From the NCBI GenBank assembly GCA_002401775.2, contig NVUB02000179.1:1-50114 (forward strand): a DNA stretch of 50,114 nt. Reading direction: 5' to 3'. This document shows, piece by piece, positions 33,465 through 44,055 of this stretch (the stretch's first letter is position 1; the number at the start of each line of letters is the position of its first letter). The notes below the pieces were generated by a model that searched no databases, was not told where the DNA came from, and was given only the letters and a program-made list of their open reading frames with translations. This stretch comes from Ectothiorhodospiraceae bacterium (GTDB taxonomy: Bacteria; Pseudomonadota; Gammaproteobacteria; SZUA-152). The position numbers and the translations under genes are program-made.

Positions 33465-34655
33465 CTACAAAAGCGCTAAGCCGCGCGCAAGATCAGCTTT
33501 AATATCCTCAATGTCTTCCAGGCCGACGGCGATACGTACTAAGCCATCGCTAATACCTGCTTGTGCTCTGAGCTCAGGGTCAACACGCCCATGTGTAGTG
33601 GTTGCGGGGTGAGTAATCGTGGACTTAGTATCACCCAAATTAGCGGTTATGGAGATAAGCTGAGTATTATCAATAACTTTCCAGGCAGCCGCTTTGCCAT
33701 TTTTTAATTCAAAAGATAACACGCCCCCTGAGCCACTTTGTTGGCGCGATGCCAATGCATGTTGAGGATGCGATAATAAACCCGGATAATTAACGCGCGA
33801 CACAGCAGGTTGTTGCTCCAGCCATTCAGCCAATGTCTGCGCACTTTGACAGTGAGCCTCCATACGAATCCGCAGTGTCTCTAAACCTTTTAAAAATACC
33901 CAGGCATTAAAGGGGCTCATGTTGGTCCCACCAGAACGCACAACACCGTAAATATCACCACCCACACACTCTTCAGTACCGACGATAGCACCACCAATAC
34001 AACGTCCCTGACCATCAAGGTACTTTGTTGCAGAATGAATAATAATATCCGCGCCTAATTCCAGAGGCTTTTGTAATGCAGGCGTGCAAAAGCAATTGTC
34101 CACAACCAACTGACAACCGTGGGCATGGGCCAAATCGGCCAATGCCTGAACATCGGCTATTTCGGTGATGGGGTTGGAAGGCGTCTCCAAAAACAATATT
34201 TTTGTCTCAGGACGAATCGCCGCTTCCCATGCCGATAAATCCGTTAATGGAACATAGGTTGTTTCCACCCCAAAACGGGCAATGGTGTTATTAAACAACA
34301 CCACTGTGGAACCAAATATCGCCCTTGATGAAACAATATGATCTCCGGTTTTTAACAGGCCCAGACAAGTGGTCAATATTGCTCCCATTCCTGACGCTGT
34401 CCCGACACATCGCTCTCCACCTTCCAGTGCAGCCAATCGCTGTTCAAACGTGCGAACGGTTGGATTAGTAAAGCGAGAATAAATATTGCCCGGTTCTTCA
34501 CCCGAAAAGCGCGCTGCTGCCTGGGCGGCACTGCTATACACATAACTGGATGTGGTGAATATGGCTTCGCTCTGTTCACCTTCATTGGTACGATTATGTC
34601 CGGCACGTACCGCCAGGGTATCAAATCCGTATTGATTTTCATCTTGTTGTGACAT
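33465..34655 (-). CDS. metZ: O-succinylhomoserine sulfhydrylase
   Basis: 396 residues from ATG 34655, which has AGAGG 8 bases upstream; a start at 34691 has no such support. PLP-dependent Cys/Met-metabolism enzyme, making homocysteine from O-succinylhomoserine and sulfide. Features: YGFDTLAVRAGHNR, EAIFTTSSYVYSSAAQAAARFSGEE, SRFTNPTVRTFEQRLAALEGGE and the PLP lysine in HSATKYLDGQGR. The purF-metZ order, as in Pseudomonas, supports MetZ rather than MetB. A terminator separates it from purF, so it should have its own promoter. Confidence 0.93.
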   Translation of the reverse strand: MSQQDENQYGFDTLAVRAGHNRTNEGEQSEAIFTTSSYVYSSAAQAAARFSGEEPGNIYSRFTNPTVRTFEQRLAALEGGERCVGTASGMGAILTTCLGLLKTGDHIVSSRAIFGSTVVLFNNTIARFGVETTYVPLTDLSAWEAAIRPETKILFLETPSNPITEIADVQALADLAHAHGCQLVVDNCFCTPALQKPLELGADIIIHSATKYLDGQGRCIGGAIVGTEECVGGDIYGVVRSGGTNMSPFNAWVFLKGLETLRIRMEAHCQSAQTLAEWLEQQPAVSRVNYPGLLSHPQHALASRQQSGSGGVLSFELKNGKAAAWKVIDNTQLISITANLGDTKSTITHPATTTHGRVDPELRAQAGISDGLVRIAVGLEDIEDIKADLARGLALL

Positions 34656-34936
34656 TGTTTTGCCTCTGTTTCTGCTTGAGCTATTAACCATTAAATAAAG
34701 TGCACTGCACTACATTTACAAACACCATTTTCAGGCACTATTTGCTGGCACAATTTACAGGCACAAAAAAACCTGCTCAGCTTTCGCTACAGCAGGTTTC
34801 CGTTAATCGTCACCTCGCTTTAGCCGTATTTATTACGCGCCCGCAAGCTGATTCAAATCGGCGCAACAAGTACAGAGTAATGAAGACAAGCAACTCCGTC
34901 AAGCTTTCCTCTTTGCCAGTTTACTTTCCCCTGCCC
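34656..34936. other. purF-metZ gap with terminator
   Basis: It contains the purF terminator and the AT-rich metZ leader with a GGCACAATTTACAGGCACAA near-repeat (CAGGCAC twice). No gene is seen. Confidence 0.5.
34764..34799 (-). terminator. Intrinsic terminator after purF
   Basis: On the minus strand AAACCTGCT pairs with AGCAGGTTT and is followed by a run of T (seven T in all from the stem's end). It lies ~140 bases after the purF stop. Confidence 0.8.
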
Positions 34937-36445
34937 TTAAGCCGTATTATGCAGCTCCATGACGGCGTCATCACCTTCACCTTGTTCACGCGCGGAGTCA
35001 TTACGTTTTTCTTCCAGAAAGTCGAGGTAATCCTGAGTAATATCCCCGGTGACGTATTTCCCATCAAATACCGATGTATCAAAGTGTTCTACGGCCGGGT
35101 TCCCGTGTCTCGCGGTTTCGATTAAATCATCCAGATCCTGATACAGTAACCAATCGGCACCAATCACTTCGGCAATTTGTTTCTCATCACGACCATGTCC
35201 CACCAATTCCTTAACCGAGGGCATATCAATGCCATACACGTTAGGGAACCGAACCGGTGGCGCAGCTGATGCGAAATAGACTTTGTTCGCGCCTGCGGCA
35301 CGTGCCATTTGTATGATCTGTTTCGAGGTTGTGCCACGCACAATGGAATCATCCACCAGCAAAACATTTTTGCCCTTGAACTCAAGCTCGATGGCATTCA
35401 GCTTTTGGCGTACCGATTTTTTTCGCTGTTGTTGGCCCGGCATTATAAACGTCCGGCCGATATAGCGATTTTTGATGAAGCCTTCCCGGTAGACCACTCC
35501 CAGCTCATAAGATAATTGCAGTGCTGACGTTCGACTGGTGTCGGGTATGGGGATAACTACGTCAATGTCGTGCTTTGGATACACACGCATAATTTTTTTA
35601 GCGAGCGTTTCCCCCATGCGTAAACGCGCCTTATAAACTGAGATACCATCGATAATGGAATCAGGGCGAGCAAAGTACACATGCTCAAATATGCAGGGAG
35701 TGGCCACGGGGTTTTCTGCGCACTGGCGTGTGCTCAGGTTTCCCTTTACATCAATAAATACTGCTTCACCGGGGGCGATATCCCGTATCAAATCAAATCC
35801 CAATGAATCGATAGCAACACTTTCCGAAGCGATGACATATTCATCCCCCTGTGCGGTTTCACGTTTGCCGAAAACGGCAGGGCGAATGCCATTAGGATCA
35901 CGAAACCCGACAATCCCGTAACCGGTAATCATCACCACGACAGCATAGGCACCCCGACAACGACGATGCACGGCCGCTACGGCCTCAAAGACATCCTCGG
36001 CTTCCAGTGTTAATTTGCCTTCGTGTTGCAACTCATGGGCGAACACATTGAGCAGCACTTCGGAGTCCGAGTCGGTGTTGATGTGGCGTCTATCCGCCCG
36101 AAACAAGTCTCGTTTGAGTTCGGCGGCATTGGTGAGGTTGCCGTTGTGTGCCAGGGAAAGGCCAAATGGGGAATTCACGTAAAACGGCTGAGCCTCTGCC
36201 GATGAAAAACAGCCTGCCGTAGGGTAACGCACATGACCTATTCCCATTGAGCCCTGTAACCGCAGCATATGGCGTGTGCGGAAGACGTCTCGCACCAGCC
36301 CATTGTCTTTTCGCAGAAATAACCGCCCCTGATCACAGGTCACTATACCAGCGGCATCCTGACCACGGTGTTGCAATACCGTCAAACCATCGTACAAATT
36401 CTGGTTAACGTTCTCTGTTCCGACGATACCAATTATGCCGCACAT
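34937..36445 (-). CDS. purF: Amidophosphoribosyltransferase
   Basis: 502 residues; the first step of purine synthesis, PRPP plus glutamine to phosphoribosylamine. Cys2 of MCGIIGIVG becomes the N-terminal nucleophile of the glutaminase domain after Met removal; HRGQDAAGI and SLAHNGNL are also present. The C-terminal PRPP-binding motif is [26 protein letters not shown] precedes the ATG. It follows cvpA by 42 bases, the classic cvpA-purF pair, and ends with a terminator. Confidence 0.97.
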   Translation of the reverse strand: MCGIIGIVGTENVNQNLYDGLTVLQHRGQDAAGIVTCDQGRLFLRKDNGLVRDVFRTRHMLRLQGSMGIGHVRYPTAGCFSSAEAQPFYVNSPFGLSLAHNGNLTNAAELKRDLFRADRRHINTDSDSEVLLNVFAHELQHEGKLTLEAEDVFEAVAAVHRRCRGAYAVVVMITGYGIVGFRDPNGIRPAVFGKRETAQGDEYVIASESVAIDSLGFDLIRDIAPGEAVFIDVKGNLSTRQCAENPVATPCIFEHVYFARPDSIIDGISVYKARLRMGETLAKKIMRVYPKHDIDVVIPIPDTSRTSALQLSYELGVVYREGFIKNRYIGRTFIMPGQQQRKKSVRQKLNAIELEFKGKNVLLVDDSIVRGTTSKQIIQMARAAGANKVYFASAAPPVRFPNVYGIDMPSVKELVGHGRDEKQIAEVIGADWLLYQDLDDLIETARHGNPAVEHFDTSVFDGKYVTGDITQDYLDFLEEKRNDSAREQGEGDDAVMELHNTA

Positions 36446-36487
36446 TCGAGATACCTCATTCGATTACCCATCCATCAATTACCACTT

Positions 36488-36985
36488 TCAATTACCACTA
36501 ATAATAGCAGCGCCAGTCAACTCCGGCGCTACGGTAAAACGCAGCCACATGGCGAATTTATGAAACGTATCAATCAACACTGATTGCTGCCACCACGGGT
36601 CTTGCGCCAGGGTGGTCATACCCGCCAGTAATACCAGCACGGACACCACGACAACGCCCCTGGCAATGCCAAATATCATACCGATCATTCGGTCCGTGCC
36701 GCTCAACCCGGTTCTGGTCACTAATGACCCCGCCAAGCGGTTAAGCAAGGCGGTAATCACCAGGGTAACCACAAATAAAATCGTGAAAGACACCACTACA
36801 CGGATAGAGGGCGCCGATATACCGGTCAGTAATAATTCTGCAAAGTCCTTGGCAAAAGTGAGCGCGACCCAAAAAGCCGCCATCCAGCCCAATAGTGACA
36901 GGGCCTCACGCACAAAACCTCGCAACAAACTGAACAAGGCAGAAATCGCAATGATGCCAGGGATAACAATATCAACCCAGATCAT
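36488..36985 (-). CDS. cvpA: CvpA family membrane protein
   Basis: 165 residues with four hydrophobic helices: IWVDIVIPGIIAISALFSLLRGF, LLGWMAAFWVALTFA, VVVSFTILFVVTLVITALLNRLAGSLV and MIFGIARGVVVVSVLVLLAG. GTDRMIGMIFGIARG is the family signature. Position between dedD and purF is canonical. CvpA is an inner-membrane protein linked to envelope homeostasis and colicin V production. Confidence 0.93.
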   Translation of the reverse strand: MIWVDIVIPGIIAISALFSLLRGFVREALSLLGWMAAFWVALTFAKDFAELLLTGISAPSIRVVVSFTILFVVTLVITALLNRLAGSLVTRTGLSGTDRMIGMIFGIARGVVVVSVLVLLAGMTTLAQDPWWQQSVLIDTFHKFAMWLRFTVAPELTGAAIISGN

Positions 36986-37054
36986 CGTAAAATTTCCACA
37001 CCGTCAACACTCGACCAGTACCAGATTATACTGGCCAGAGGAGAAAAAGCGGTA

Positions 37055-37768
37055 TTAAGGATAAGCTTGCACCAGTCCTTTCAAGCCAGATGCTTTTGCT
37101 AATTTCAGGCGTAATTTCTCCGCAGCCTTGCGGCTGACTAACGGCCCAACGCGCACACGGTACACTCGGCCTGTGGTGTTTTTACTGTTTTCAACAAAGC
37201 TGGCATTACCCTGTTTACGTAACTTGTCGCGCAATGTCTTGGCGTTTTGTGCGCTGGAAAAGCTACCGACCTGGACTACCCAGCCACTGGCCTTGGGTGA
37301 CTTTTCGATCCTTTGTTTTTTTGCAGCCACGGCTTGCTTCACCGGCACAACTTTAGGTTTAGCAGGCTTGTGCTTGTTGGCGGGTTTACTGACAGGCTTT
37401 TTAGCGACGGCGGACTCAGATGTAGATGATGAGTGACTTTTAGGTTTAAGCGTCGTTTTAAGCGCCGTGCTTGCGGGCAAGACATCCCCAGGTACTTTGG
37501 AGTTTTCGCCGGCAATCGTTTCTTCCAGGCTTGTTGCCCTGGCCAGAGCAGCGTTATCCATGGGCAACCCAGGCGCTTCCGCTATTGGCGGTGCTTTAGG
37601 TGCAGACAGCGTAGGTGAGAACCGATAGTCCGGCTCCGCTGGGATATTACTGCCACTAATGCCGCCGGTAATGCTGCCACTGCCGGGAAGCAGCATGGGG
37701 ATAAAAATCACCGCCAGTGCGACCAATACGATGGCCCCAACGAGTCGTTGCTTGAGTTGAATATTCAC
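37055..37768 (-). CDS. dedD: DedD-like SPOR-domain protein
   Basis: 237 residues. An N-terminal TM helix (RLVGAIVLVALAVIFIPMLLPG) is followed by a Pro/Ala/Lys-rich periplasmic linker and a C-terminal SPOR domain (SGWVVQVGSFSSAQNAKTLRDKLRKQGN, YRVRVGPLVSRKAAEKLRLKL). SPOR domains bind denuded septal peptidoglycan. It is located between folC and cvpA as usual. The linker is Lys-rich (KPVSKPANKHKPAKPK). Confidence 0.92.
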   Translation of the reverse strand: MNIQLKQRLVGAIVLVALAVIFIPMLLPGSGSITGGISGSNIPAEPDYRFSPTLSAPKAPPIAEAPGLPMDNAALARATSLEETIAGENSKVPGDVLPASTALKTTLKPKSHSSSTSESAVAKKPVSKPANKHKPAKPKVVPVKQAVAAKKQRIEKSPKASGWVVQVGSFSSAQNAKTLRDKLRKQGNASFVENSKNTTGRVYRVRVGPLVSRKAAEKLRLKLAKASGLKGLVQAYP

Positions 37769-37798
37769 AAAATGCCTCTGCCCTAATTCAGGGGGTGA

Positions 37799-39154
37799 TT
37801 ATACTGCTTCCCCCAGTGCCACCGCCACTGAATAAAACGATCCCGTCACAACAATGCGGTCTTGAGCACGGCTCGAATGCAATGCTGCCTGATACGCCGC
37901 CGATACATCGTCAAATGTCTCAACAATGTCATTGTTGTTGGGCGTTATAATGGCAGCTGCAGAAGACGCCGCCCGCACTGCCGCTTGCAGCTGCTTGACC
38001 GACGCCGAGCGCGGCGCTGGCAACGGCGCGAGATACCAATGATCCACCACCGGCCAGAGCTCTGCCACCACGGATTCAATATCTTTGTCCGCCAACATGC
38101 CCAGTACGACACGGGTTAGGCCGTTACAGTTCCGTTGTGACAGATTAACCACCAAAGCTTGCGCACTCTGGACATTATGGGCGACATCAAAGATTTGCAG
38201 TGGTGACTCCGCCACTATTTGAAAACGCCCAGGTAATGAGACCATTTGTAAACCTCGCGCAACGGCTGCAGGGTCCACGGGAAAATCTGACGCCAAATCC
38301 GACAGCACCGCCAACACACCTGCGGCATTGTTCAGCTGAAAATCACCCTGCAAAGCCGGTAACGGCAAACGATCAAAGCGGTGCTTCCGGTTCTTCCAAT
38401 TCCAACTGCCAGACCTGTCGGCACCTAAAGTGGGCTTCTCAACATCCTTGCCAATATTCACTTCAATATGATAATCGCTGCCCAATAATGAAAGTGGTGT
38501 CCCCAGCGACTCTGCCATCGCCAGAATTGAAGCCGGTGGATTCGGGTCAGCACACACCGCCGGGCGGCCCGCGCGCAAAATCCCCGCCTTTTCACCGCCA
38601 ATAACCTCACGATCATTCCCCAACCACTCCACATGATCGACATCAATAGCGGTGATCAACGCCACATCGGCATCCAGTATATTCACCGCATCTAATCGTC
38701 CACCCAAACCGACTTCCAAAATAGCGATATCCAGCGCAGAGCGGTGCAGAATATCAATGGCCGCGAGTGTGCCAAATTCAAAATAGGACAGGGAAATATT
38801 CTTTTGTGGCACGTCACTACTACCCACACGAGCCTGGTCAATGCGTTCAAAAGAAGCGCATAACGTCGCATCGTCCACGAGCTGGCCATCAACTTTAATG
38901 CGCTCGTTATAACGCAATAGATGAGGCGATGTATAACTGCCAACACGATAACCCGCCGCCCGCAAAATAGATTCCAGCATTGCCACACTGGAGCCCTTGC
39001 CGTTAGTACCGGCAACGGTGATCAAGGTGAAATCAGGACGTTGAAGATTGAGTCGGGCAAGCACCTCACCAACACGCGCCAGCCCCAGTTCGATTTCAGA
39101 GGGATGCAGGGTTTCTTGCCAGGACAGCCAATCTTCAAGAGTGTTAAAACGCAT
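37799..39154 (-). CDS. folC: Folylpolyglutamate/dihydrofolate synthase
   Basis: 451 residues, Mur-ligase fold. P-loop VAGTNGKGSS (47-56), then GSYTSPHLLRYNERI, the Mg region FEFGTLAAI and ILEVGLGGRLDAVN, and HNVQSAQALVVN in the C-terminal domain. It adds L-glutamate to folate and makes dihydrofolate. An insert-like segment RADRSGSWNWKNRKHRFDRLPL lies between domains. It is followed by dedD after 30 bases, so folC-dedD-cvpA-purF is likely one transcription unit. Confidence 0.96.
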   Translation of the reverse strand: MRFNTLEDWLSWQETLHPSEIELGLARVGEVLARLNLQRPDFTLITVAGTNGKGSSVAMLESILRAAGYRVGSYTSPHLLRYNERIKVDGQLVDDATLCASFERIDQARVGSSDVPQKNISLSYFEFGTLAAIDILHRSALDIAILEVGLGGRLDAVNILDADVALITAIDVDHVEWLGNDREVIGGEKAGILRAGRPAVCADPNPPASILAMAESLGTPLSLLGSDYHIEVNIGKDVEKPTLGADRSGSWNWKNRKHRFDRLPLPALQGDFQLNNAAGVLAVLSDLASDFPVDPAAVARGLQMVSLPGRFQIVAESPLQIFDVAHNVQSAQALVVNLSQRNCNGLTRVVLGMLADKDIESVVAELWPVVDHWYLAPLPAPRSASVKQLQAAVRAASSAAAIITPNNNDIVETFDDVSAAYQAALHSSRAQDRIVVTGSFYSVAVALGEAV

Positions 39155-39444
39155 ATTTTGAAAGTATCAAGTTATTAGGAACGAGAGGCGAGGATCAAGT
39201 ATTGAGGAAGCTACCAACTGTCTCTCTTTTTTGCCACGACAGCGTGATAATCGCTGGTGGGCACCGCCCACCAGCGAAAACTAAACCTTGGTCACGGTGG
39301 GCAATGCCCACCCTACCAAACTTAGTTTCTAGGGACGAGTATCGAGGAGGCTGACATCCCTGCCTTTCAGAGATACTCCACTGAAGTAGTACATTAGGAA
39401 GGTCAGCAGAAGTAACCCCAAGCAGTTGTTTTTCTAGCCCCTAT
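39155..39444. repeat. accD-folC gap holding palindromic GGTGGGCA repeats
   Basis: TCGCTGGTGGGC-ACC-GCCCACCAGCGA (39251-39277) is a perfect hairpin, followed by GGTGGGCA-ATGCCCACC (39296-39312). The flanks carry AGGGACGAG and CTAG repeats. The insertion separates two genes normally close together. Confidence 0.6.
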
Positions 39445-40329
39445 CTACTCGCCTCTAGCCCCTGCACTGTAAGGTGCTGACTGCCCCGTTAACATGGTCA
39501 ACAGGCTGGCTACGCGGTCACGCAGATCACGGCGGTCAATCACCATGTCGATGGCACCTTTTTCCTGCAAAAATTCACTACGTTGGAAGCCTTCTGGCAG
39601 GGTTTGCCGCACAGTTTGTTCTATGACTTTGGGTCCGGCGAAACCAATTAATGCCTTGGGTTCTGCGATATGTACATCCCCCAGCATCGCCAGGCTGGCT
39701 GATACGCCGCCCATGGTAGGGTCGGTCAGTATGGAAATATACGGAATGCCTTGTTTACTGAGTTTGGCCAAAGCCGCGCTGGTTTTGGCCATTTGCATCA
39801 GTGAAAACAGCGCTTCTTGCATTCGTGCACCACCACTGGCCGAAAAACATACCAGCGGAATATTGTGCTCTAAGGATGTATTCACCGCTCGCACAAAACG
39901 CTCACCGACTACTGAGCCCATGGAGCCACCCATAAATTTAAATTCAAAGGCGGTTGCCACCAGCGGTACACCCTGTACCTGTCCCATCATTGTCACCAGC
40001 GCATCGGTCTCGCCGGTGGTCTTTTGAGCCTGAACCAGTCGGTCTTTGTATTTTTTTACATCTTTAAATTTGAGCACGTCAACCGGGGTAATTTCAGCGC
40101 CAATTTCCACGCGGGGCTCATCGTCAAGGAAAATTTCCAGACGGCGGCGAGCACCAATGCGCATGTGATGATCGCACTTGGGACAAACATCCAAATTGCG
40201 TTCCAGTTCCGCGCGATATAACACCGCTTTACAGGAGGTACATTTTGCCCAAATGCCCTCCGGGACAGCCTTTTTATGGCCGCTCTGGGTGCTAATTCTT
40301 GATGGAATTAATTTTTTTAACCAGCTCAT
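39445..40329 (-). CDS. accD: Acetyl-CoA carboxylase carboxyltransferase subunit beta
   Basis: 294 residues. The N-terminal zinc ribbon has Cys30, Cys33, Cys49 and Cys52 ([16 protein letters not shown]). The crotonase-fold core contains [38 protein letters not shown] and [12 protein letters not shown]. It transfers the carboxyl group from biotin to acetyl-CoA, the first step of fatty acid synthesis. The C-terminal [15 protein letters not shown] abuts a repeat region. trpA lies 314 bases upstream. Confidence 0.97.
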   Translation of the reverse strand: MSWLKKLIPSRISTQSGHKKAVPEGIWAKCTSCKAVLYRAELERNLDVCPKCDHHMRIGARRRLEIFLDDEPRVEIGAEITPVDVLKFKDVKKYKDRLVQAQKTTGETDALVTMMGQVQGVPLVATAFEFKFMGGSMGSVVGERFVRAVNTSLEHNIPLVCFSASGGARMQEALFSLMQMAKTSAALAKLSKQGIPYISILTDPTMGGVSASLAMLGDVHIAEPKALIGFAGPKVIEQTVRQTLPEGFQRSEFLQEKGAIDMVIDRRDLRDRVASLLTMLTGQSAPYSAGARGE

Positions 40330-40642
40330 ATTGTTTATTTTATGCCTTGTTTCTAGTCATTCTGTCGAAGGTAATTACTCAACCTAATCAACCTAAATCA
40401 ACTGCGGAATCATATAAATTTTGTATTACACATTGTTACCAATAGGGTTACCAATAGGGCGATCGCTATAAGCTGGCAGGGTATTTTATTGTAAGAGCAG
40501 CTTCAGGCGCGAGTAATGGTGGCACATCATTCGCGGCTGAAGCCACTCCTACATTTCGCTGCAAAAAGCATTGCAAAAAGCGTTGTAATTATTGTTGCAA
40601 GCATTGTTGTAAGCAGTGGAGACTTTCGTCTGCTGACAACCT
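40330..40642. other. trpA-accD gap with REP motif, no gene
   Basis: It contains TTACCAATAGGG twice, the REP-like TCGCGGCTGAAGCCACTCCTAC (40531-40552) and a degenerate tandem around GCATTGCAAAAA/GCATTGTTGTAA (40562-40615). No terminator is clear. Confidence 0.5.
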
Positions 40643-41446
40643 TTAAGCATCCATTCCCACACGCATCTGCCCTAACAACTCTGCTATATCAGCGTTTATT
40701 TTACCGTGTTGTCCGGCGGCCTGCTCCACTTTTTGCACCAATGCGCTACCGACGACGACAGCATCTGCCACTGCAGCGACAGCGGCTGCAGATTTGGCGT
40801 CTTTTATACCGAAACCAACACCAACGGGTAAGTCTGTATGTTGACGAATTTGTTTCATTTTCTCTGCCACCGCTTTCACATCCAGATTCCCGGCACCGGT
40901 GACGCCTTTCACGGCGACGTAATAGACGTAACCACTGGCGGCATTGCATATCAGCTTAATACGTTCATCATTCGAGGTAGGGGCTAACAGAAAAATAGGG
41001 TCTATCTGTTGAGACTCGAGTGCAGATACCAACTCACCCGCTTCTTCAGGTGGTAAATCAACGGTAAGTACACCGTCTATTCCCGCCTTGGCGGCGGCCT
41101 CTGCAAATACAGAATACCCCATTACTTCCACTGGATTCAGATACCCCATCAACACGACGGGCGTATCACTATCCCGTTGGCGAAATTCGACAACCATGGC
41201 CAGTACATCGTTCAAAGAGGTGTTGTGTTCCAGCGCACGTTCGGCCGCACGCTGGATCACCGGGCCATCGGCCATGGGATCAGAAAACGGTACACCCAGT
41301 TCAATAATGTCGGCACCGGCCTTCACCATAGTGTGCATCAATGGCACGGTGACTTTTGGGTCTGAGTCTCCCGCTGTCACGTAGGGAATCAGCGCCTTGC
41401 GGCCTTCGGTTTTCAATCTGCTGAAACAGTTTTTGATACGACTCAT
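40643..41446 (-). CDS. trpA: Tryptophan synthase alpha subunit
   Basis: 267 residues, TIM barrel: [42 protein letters not shown] (catalytic Glu and Asp region), [12 protein letters not shown] and a GVGFGIKDA phosphate loop. Cleaves indole-glycerol phosphate and channels indole to TrpB. It is separated from trpB by 308 bases of repeats, unlike the usual overlapping trpBA. Confidence 0.97.
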   Translation of the reverse strand: MSRIKNCFSRLKTEGRKALIPYVTAGDSDPKVTVPLMHTMVKAGADIIELGVPFSDPMADGPVIQRAAERALEHNTSLNDVLAMVVEFRQRDSDTPVVLMGYLNPVEVMGYSVFAEAAAKAGIDGVLTVDLPPEEAGELVSALESQQIDPIFLLAPTSNDERIKLICNAASGYVYYVAVKGVTGAGNLDVKAVAEKMKQIRQHTDLPVGVGFGIKDAKSAAAVAAVADAVVVGSALVQKVEQAAGQHGKINADIAELLGQMRVGMDA

Positions 41447-41754
41447 GTTTTTTCCAATCTAATTATTTGACGTAAAAATCTAACGCAAAGGTGCTGAGAC
41501 AAAAGACCACCCCTCATCCTAACCTTCCCCCCCTCAAGGGGGTACTGAAATGAGTCCCCTGAGGGGCGAAGGGACGGTTCGTGGTCGTCACTATTCTTTC
41601 TGTAATGCTACACCGCTGTGATGAAAGTGGCCAAACATTACCATCCAACGCAAAGAAAACCATCTTTGAATTATCTTTATTTACGCCCTTAGCCCCTTCG
41701 CGGCTTTGCGTTAGGTTTTGTGTTTTAAGCTTATGCTTAATGAATAAAGCCGAA
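41447..41754. repeat. trpB-trpA gap: nested interspersed repeats
   Basis: An outer inverted pair, CTAACGCAAAG (41481) and CTTTGCGTTAG (to 41716), encloses CACCCCTCATCCTAACCTTCC...CCCCTGAGGGGCGAAGGGAC (41511-41576). A copy of the latter is at 43083-43151. The inner piece folds as CCCCTCAAGGGG with CCCCTGAGGGG. No coding sequence. Confidence 0.75.
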
Positions 41755-42987
41755 TCACACGGTAATCCCTTCTAATGCCGCGACGGTATGAATATCTTTA
41801 TCACCACGACCGGACAAATTGACGACAATGATTTGATCCTTGCCCATGCTTGGGGCCAGTTTGGTGACGTAGGCCAAGGCATGGCTGGATTCCAGTGCCG
41901 GGATGATACCTTCCAGGCGCGTGAGGTCGTGGAAAGCTTGTAGGGCTTCATCATCGGTGATTGCTACGTACTCGACACGACCGATGTCTTTCAACCAGGC
42001 GTGTTCAGGGCCAACGCCAGGATAATCGAGGCCTGCTGACACTGAATGTGTTTCGATAATCTGGCCGTTGTCGTCTTCCATTAAATAGGTGCGGTTACCA
42101 TGAAGTACGCCGGGTCGGCCTGCACACAATGGCGCAGCGTGGCGGCCGGAGTCCAGACCCTCACCTGCAGCTTCTACGCCATAGATGGTGACGTCTTTGT
42201 CGTCTAAAAATGGATAAAACAGGCCGATAGCATTGGAGCCGCCGCCGACACACGCGACGATGGCATCGGGCAGTCGTCCGGCTTGCTTTTGCACTTGTTC
42301 ACGAGCTTCGCGGCCGATAATGGCCTGAAAGTCTCGTACCATGGCAGGATATGGGTGTGGCCCGGCGACGGTGCCGATGATATAGAAGGTGTCATCAATG
42401 TTGGTGACCCAGTCACGCATGGCCTCATTTAGGGCATCTTTAAGCGTTTTGGAACCGGATTCCACCGGCACCACTTCTGCCCCCAGCAATTTCATGCGAT
42501 AAACGTTGCTGGCCTGGCGTTGTATATCGACGGACCCCATATAGATGACGCATTCCAGGCCCAGACGTGCAGCGACGGTGGCGGTGGCCACGCCATGCTG
42601 TCCGGCACCGGTTTCGGCGATGATGCGGGTCTTGCCCAGGCGTTTGGCCAGCAAGGCCTGGCCAATGGTGTTGTTCACTTTATGCGCGCCGGTGTGATTG
42701 AGGTCTTCACGTTTTAAATAGACCCGTGCGCCCCCCAGTTTTTTGGTCCAGCCTTCAGCAAAATACAACGGAGAGGGTCGGCCTACGTAGTGCTGTAAGT
42801 CGGCGTCCAGTTCAGCGAGAAATTCGGGGTCAACCAGATATCGTTCATAGGCATCCTGTAACTCTTTCAGCGGTACCATTAAGGTTTCGGCGACAAAAAG
42901 GCCGCCGTAGGGGCCAAAATGGCCTCGACTATCTGGCATCTGACCGATAAGTGGCCCGTCTGTTTTCATACTATCTACCTGTGACAC
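41755..42987 (-). CDS. trpB: Tryptophan synthase beta subunit
   Basis: Up to 410 residues from GTG 42987; ATG at 42969 (AGGTAGATAGT before it) is an equal alternative. PLP lysine K103 in [33 protein letters not shown] and [18 protein letters not shown] are all family motifs. It joins indole and serine to make tryptophan. It is flanked on both sides by the same repeat, so co-expression with trpF and trpA must cross repeats. Confidence 0.97.
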   Translation of the reverse strand: MSQVDSMKTDGPLIGQMPDSRGHFGPYGGLFVAETLMVPLKELQDAYERYLVDPEFLAELDADLQHYVGRPSPLYFAEGWTKKLGGARVYLKREDLNHTGAHKVNNTIGQALLAKRLGKTRIIAETGAGQHGVATATVAARLGLECVIYMGSVDIQRQASNVYRMKLLGAEVVPVESGSKTLKDALNEAMRDWVTNIDDTFYIIGTVAGPHPYPAMVRDFQAIIGREAREQVQKQAGRLPDAIVACVGGGSNAIGLFYPFLDDKDVTIYGVEAAGEGLDSGRHAAPLCAGRPGVLHGNRTYLMEDDNGQIIETHSVSAGLDYPGVGPEHAWLKDIGRVEYVAITDDEALQAFHDLTRLEGIIPALESSHALAYVTKLAPSMGKDQIIVVNLSGRGDKDIHTVAALEGITV

Positions 42988-43288
42988 GTTGTATTACCTT
43001 TTATGCTCGTACAATATTCAATGAAATTCCACACAGTGTAACGCCCCTAGATGCATGGAATAAAAGATGCGTGGAATAAAACCACCCCTCATCCTAGCCT
43101 TCCACCCCTCAAGGGGGTACTGAAATGAGTCCCCTGAGGGGAGAAGGGACTGTCCGATGATGTATTCTCTTCCGTTACTTCTAATTTCACAGTATTCAAT
43201 GTTGGCTGTTACTGCAAAATATGTGTATTTGTCGTATGAATGCAGCATGCTGGCAGTATCACGCGTGGGCATGAAAAAAATGCCCACC
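42988..43288. repeat. trpF-trpB gap with repeats
   Basis: From trpF: a hairpin GTGGGCAT-GAAAAAA-ATGCCCAC (43265-43287) of the GTAGGGTGGGCA family, then CACCCCTCATCCTAGCCTTCC...(43083-43151), the twin of the trpB-trpA copy. A GATGCGTGGAATAAAA near-duplicate lies at 43050-43080. No gene. Confidence 0.75.
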
Positions 43289-44002
43289 CTACGTACTCTG
43301 CGTATCTGCTGCCCGTACTGCGGCAACAAAGTCCGCCATTTTACCCCAATCCTTGATACCTTTCTCGGCTTCTATGCCCCCGCTGACATCGACGGCGTAG
43401 GGCTGTACGGTACGGATGGCTTCGCCGACGTTATCCGCTGACAGTCCTCCCGCCAGGATGACGGGTAGCTCCAGTGCCGATGGCACTCTCTCCCATTCGA
43501 AAGACTCACCGGTGCCACCGGGCAATGCTGGATGATAGGCGTCCAGCAATAGGCCGCTCGACGCCTTAAACTGGCTGGTTTCAGCCTGTAAATCGACGCC
43601 GTCTTTCATACGGATTGCTTTGACCCAGGGTCGATCAAAATCCGCACAAAACTCGGGGGATTCATCACCGTGGAATTGCAATAAGTCCAATTTTACGCTG
43701 TCCAGCACAGCGCGAATCTCATCTACCGAGGCATTAACAAATAAGCCGACGGTCGTCACAAACGGGGGGAGCGCATCAATCACGGCGCATGCTTGCTCGA
43801 TGCTGACATGGCGTGGGCTGGGGTCGTAAAATACCAGGCCAATGGCATCGACACCCAATTCTGCGGCGTCTTTTGCGTCTTGCGGGCGGGTGATGCCGCA
43901 CATTTTAATACGCGTCGACATTCGCGTGGCCATGCTTGGCTCAGTATCAGTGGTGGTAGGCGCTGTCATCGATAAAAAGTCATCGTCAATAATGTTGTTC
44001 AA
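43289..44002 (-). CDS. trpF: Phosphoribosylanthranilate isomerase
   Basis: The conserved protein begins near [16 protein letters not shown]; the start is uncertain. TTG 44002, ATG 43969, 43933 and 43921 are all in frame, and none has a strong ribosome site. ATG 43921 gives the usual ~210 residues. Motifs: [33 protein letters not shown] and [25 protein letters not shown]. Catalyses the Amadori rearrangement in tryptophan synthesis. The stop TAG is formed by the GTAGGGTGGGCA repeat, so the extreme C-terminus may have been changed by its insertion. Confidence 0.94.
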   Translation of the reverse strand: MNNIIDDDFLSMTAPTTTDTEPSMATRMSTRIKMCGITRPQDAKDAAELGVDAIGLVFYDPSPRHVSIEQACAVIDALPPFVTTVGLFVNASVDEIRAVLDSVKLDLLQFHGDESPEFCADFDRPWVKAIRMKDGVDLQAETSQFKASSGLLLDAYHPALPGGTGESFEWERVPSALELPVILAGGLSADNVGEAIRTVQPYAVDVSGGIEAEKGIKDWGKMADFVAAVRAADTQST

Positions 44003-44055
44003 TCAAGTATATGTCGTAGTTTCACCTTGCGGGTCGTACCCAAGGCACGAACAGG

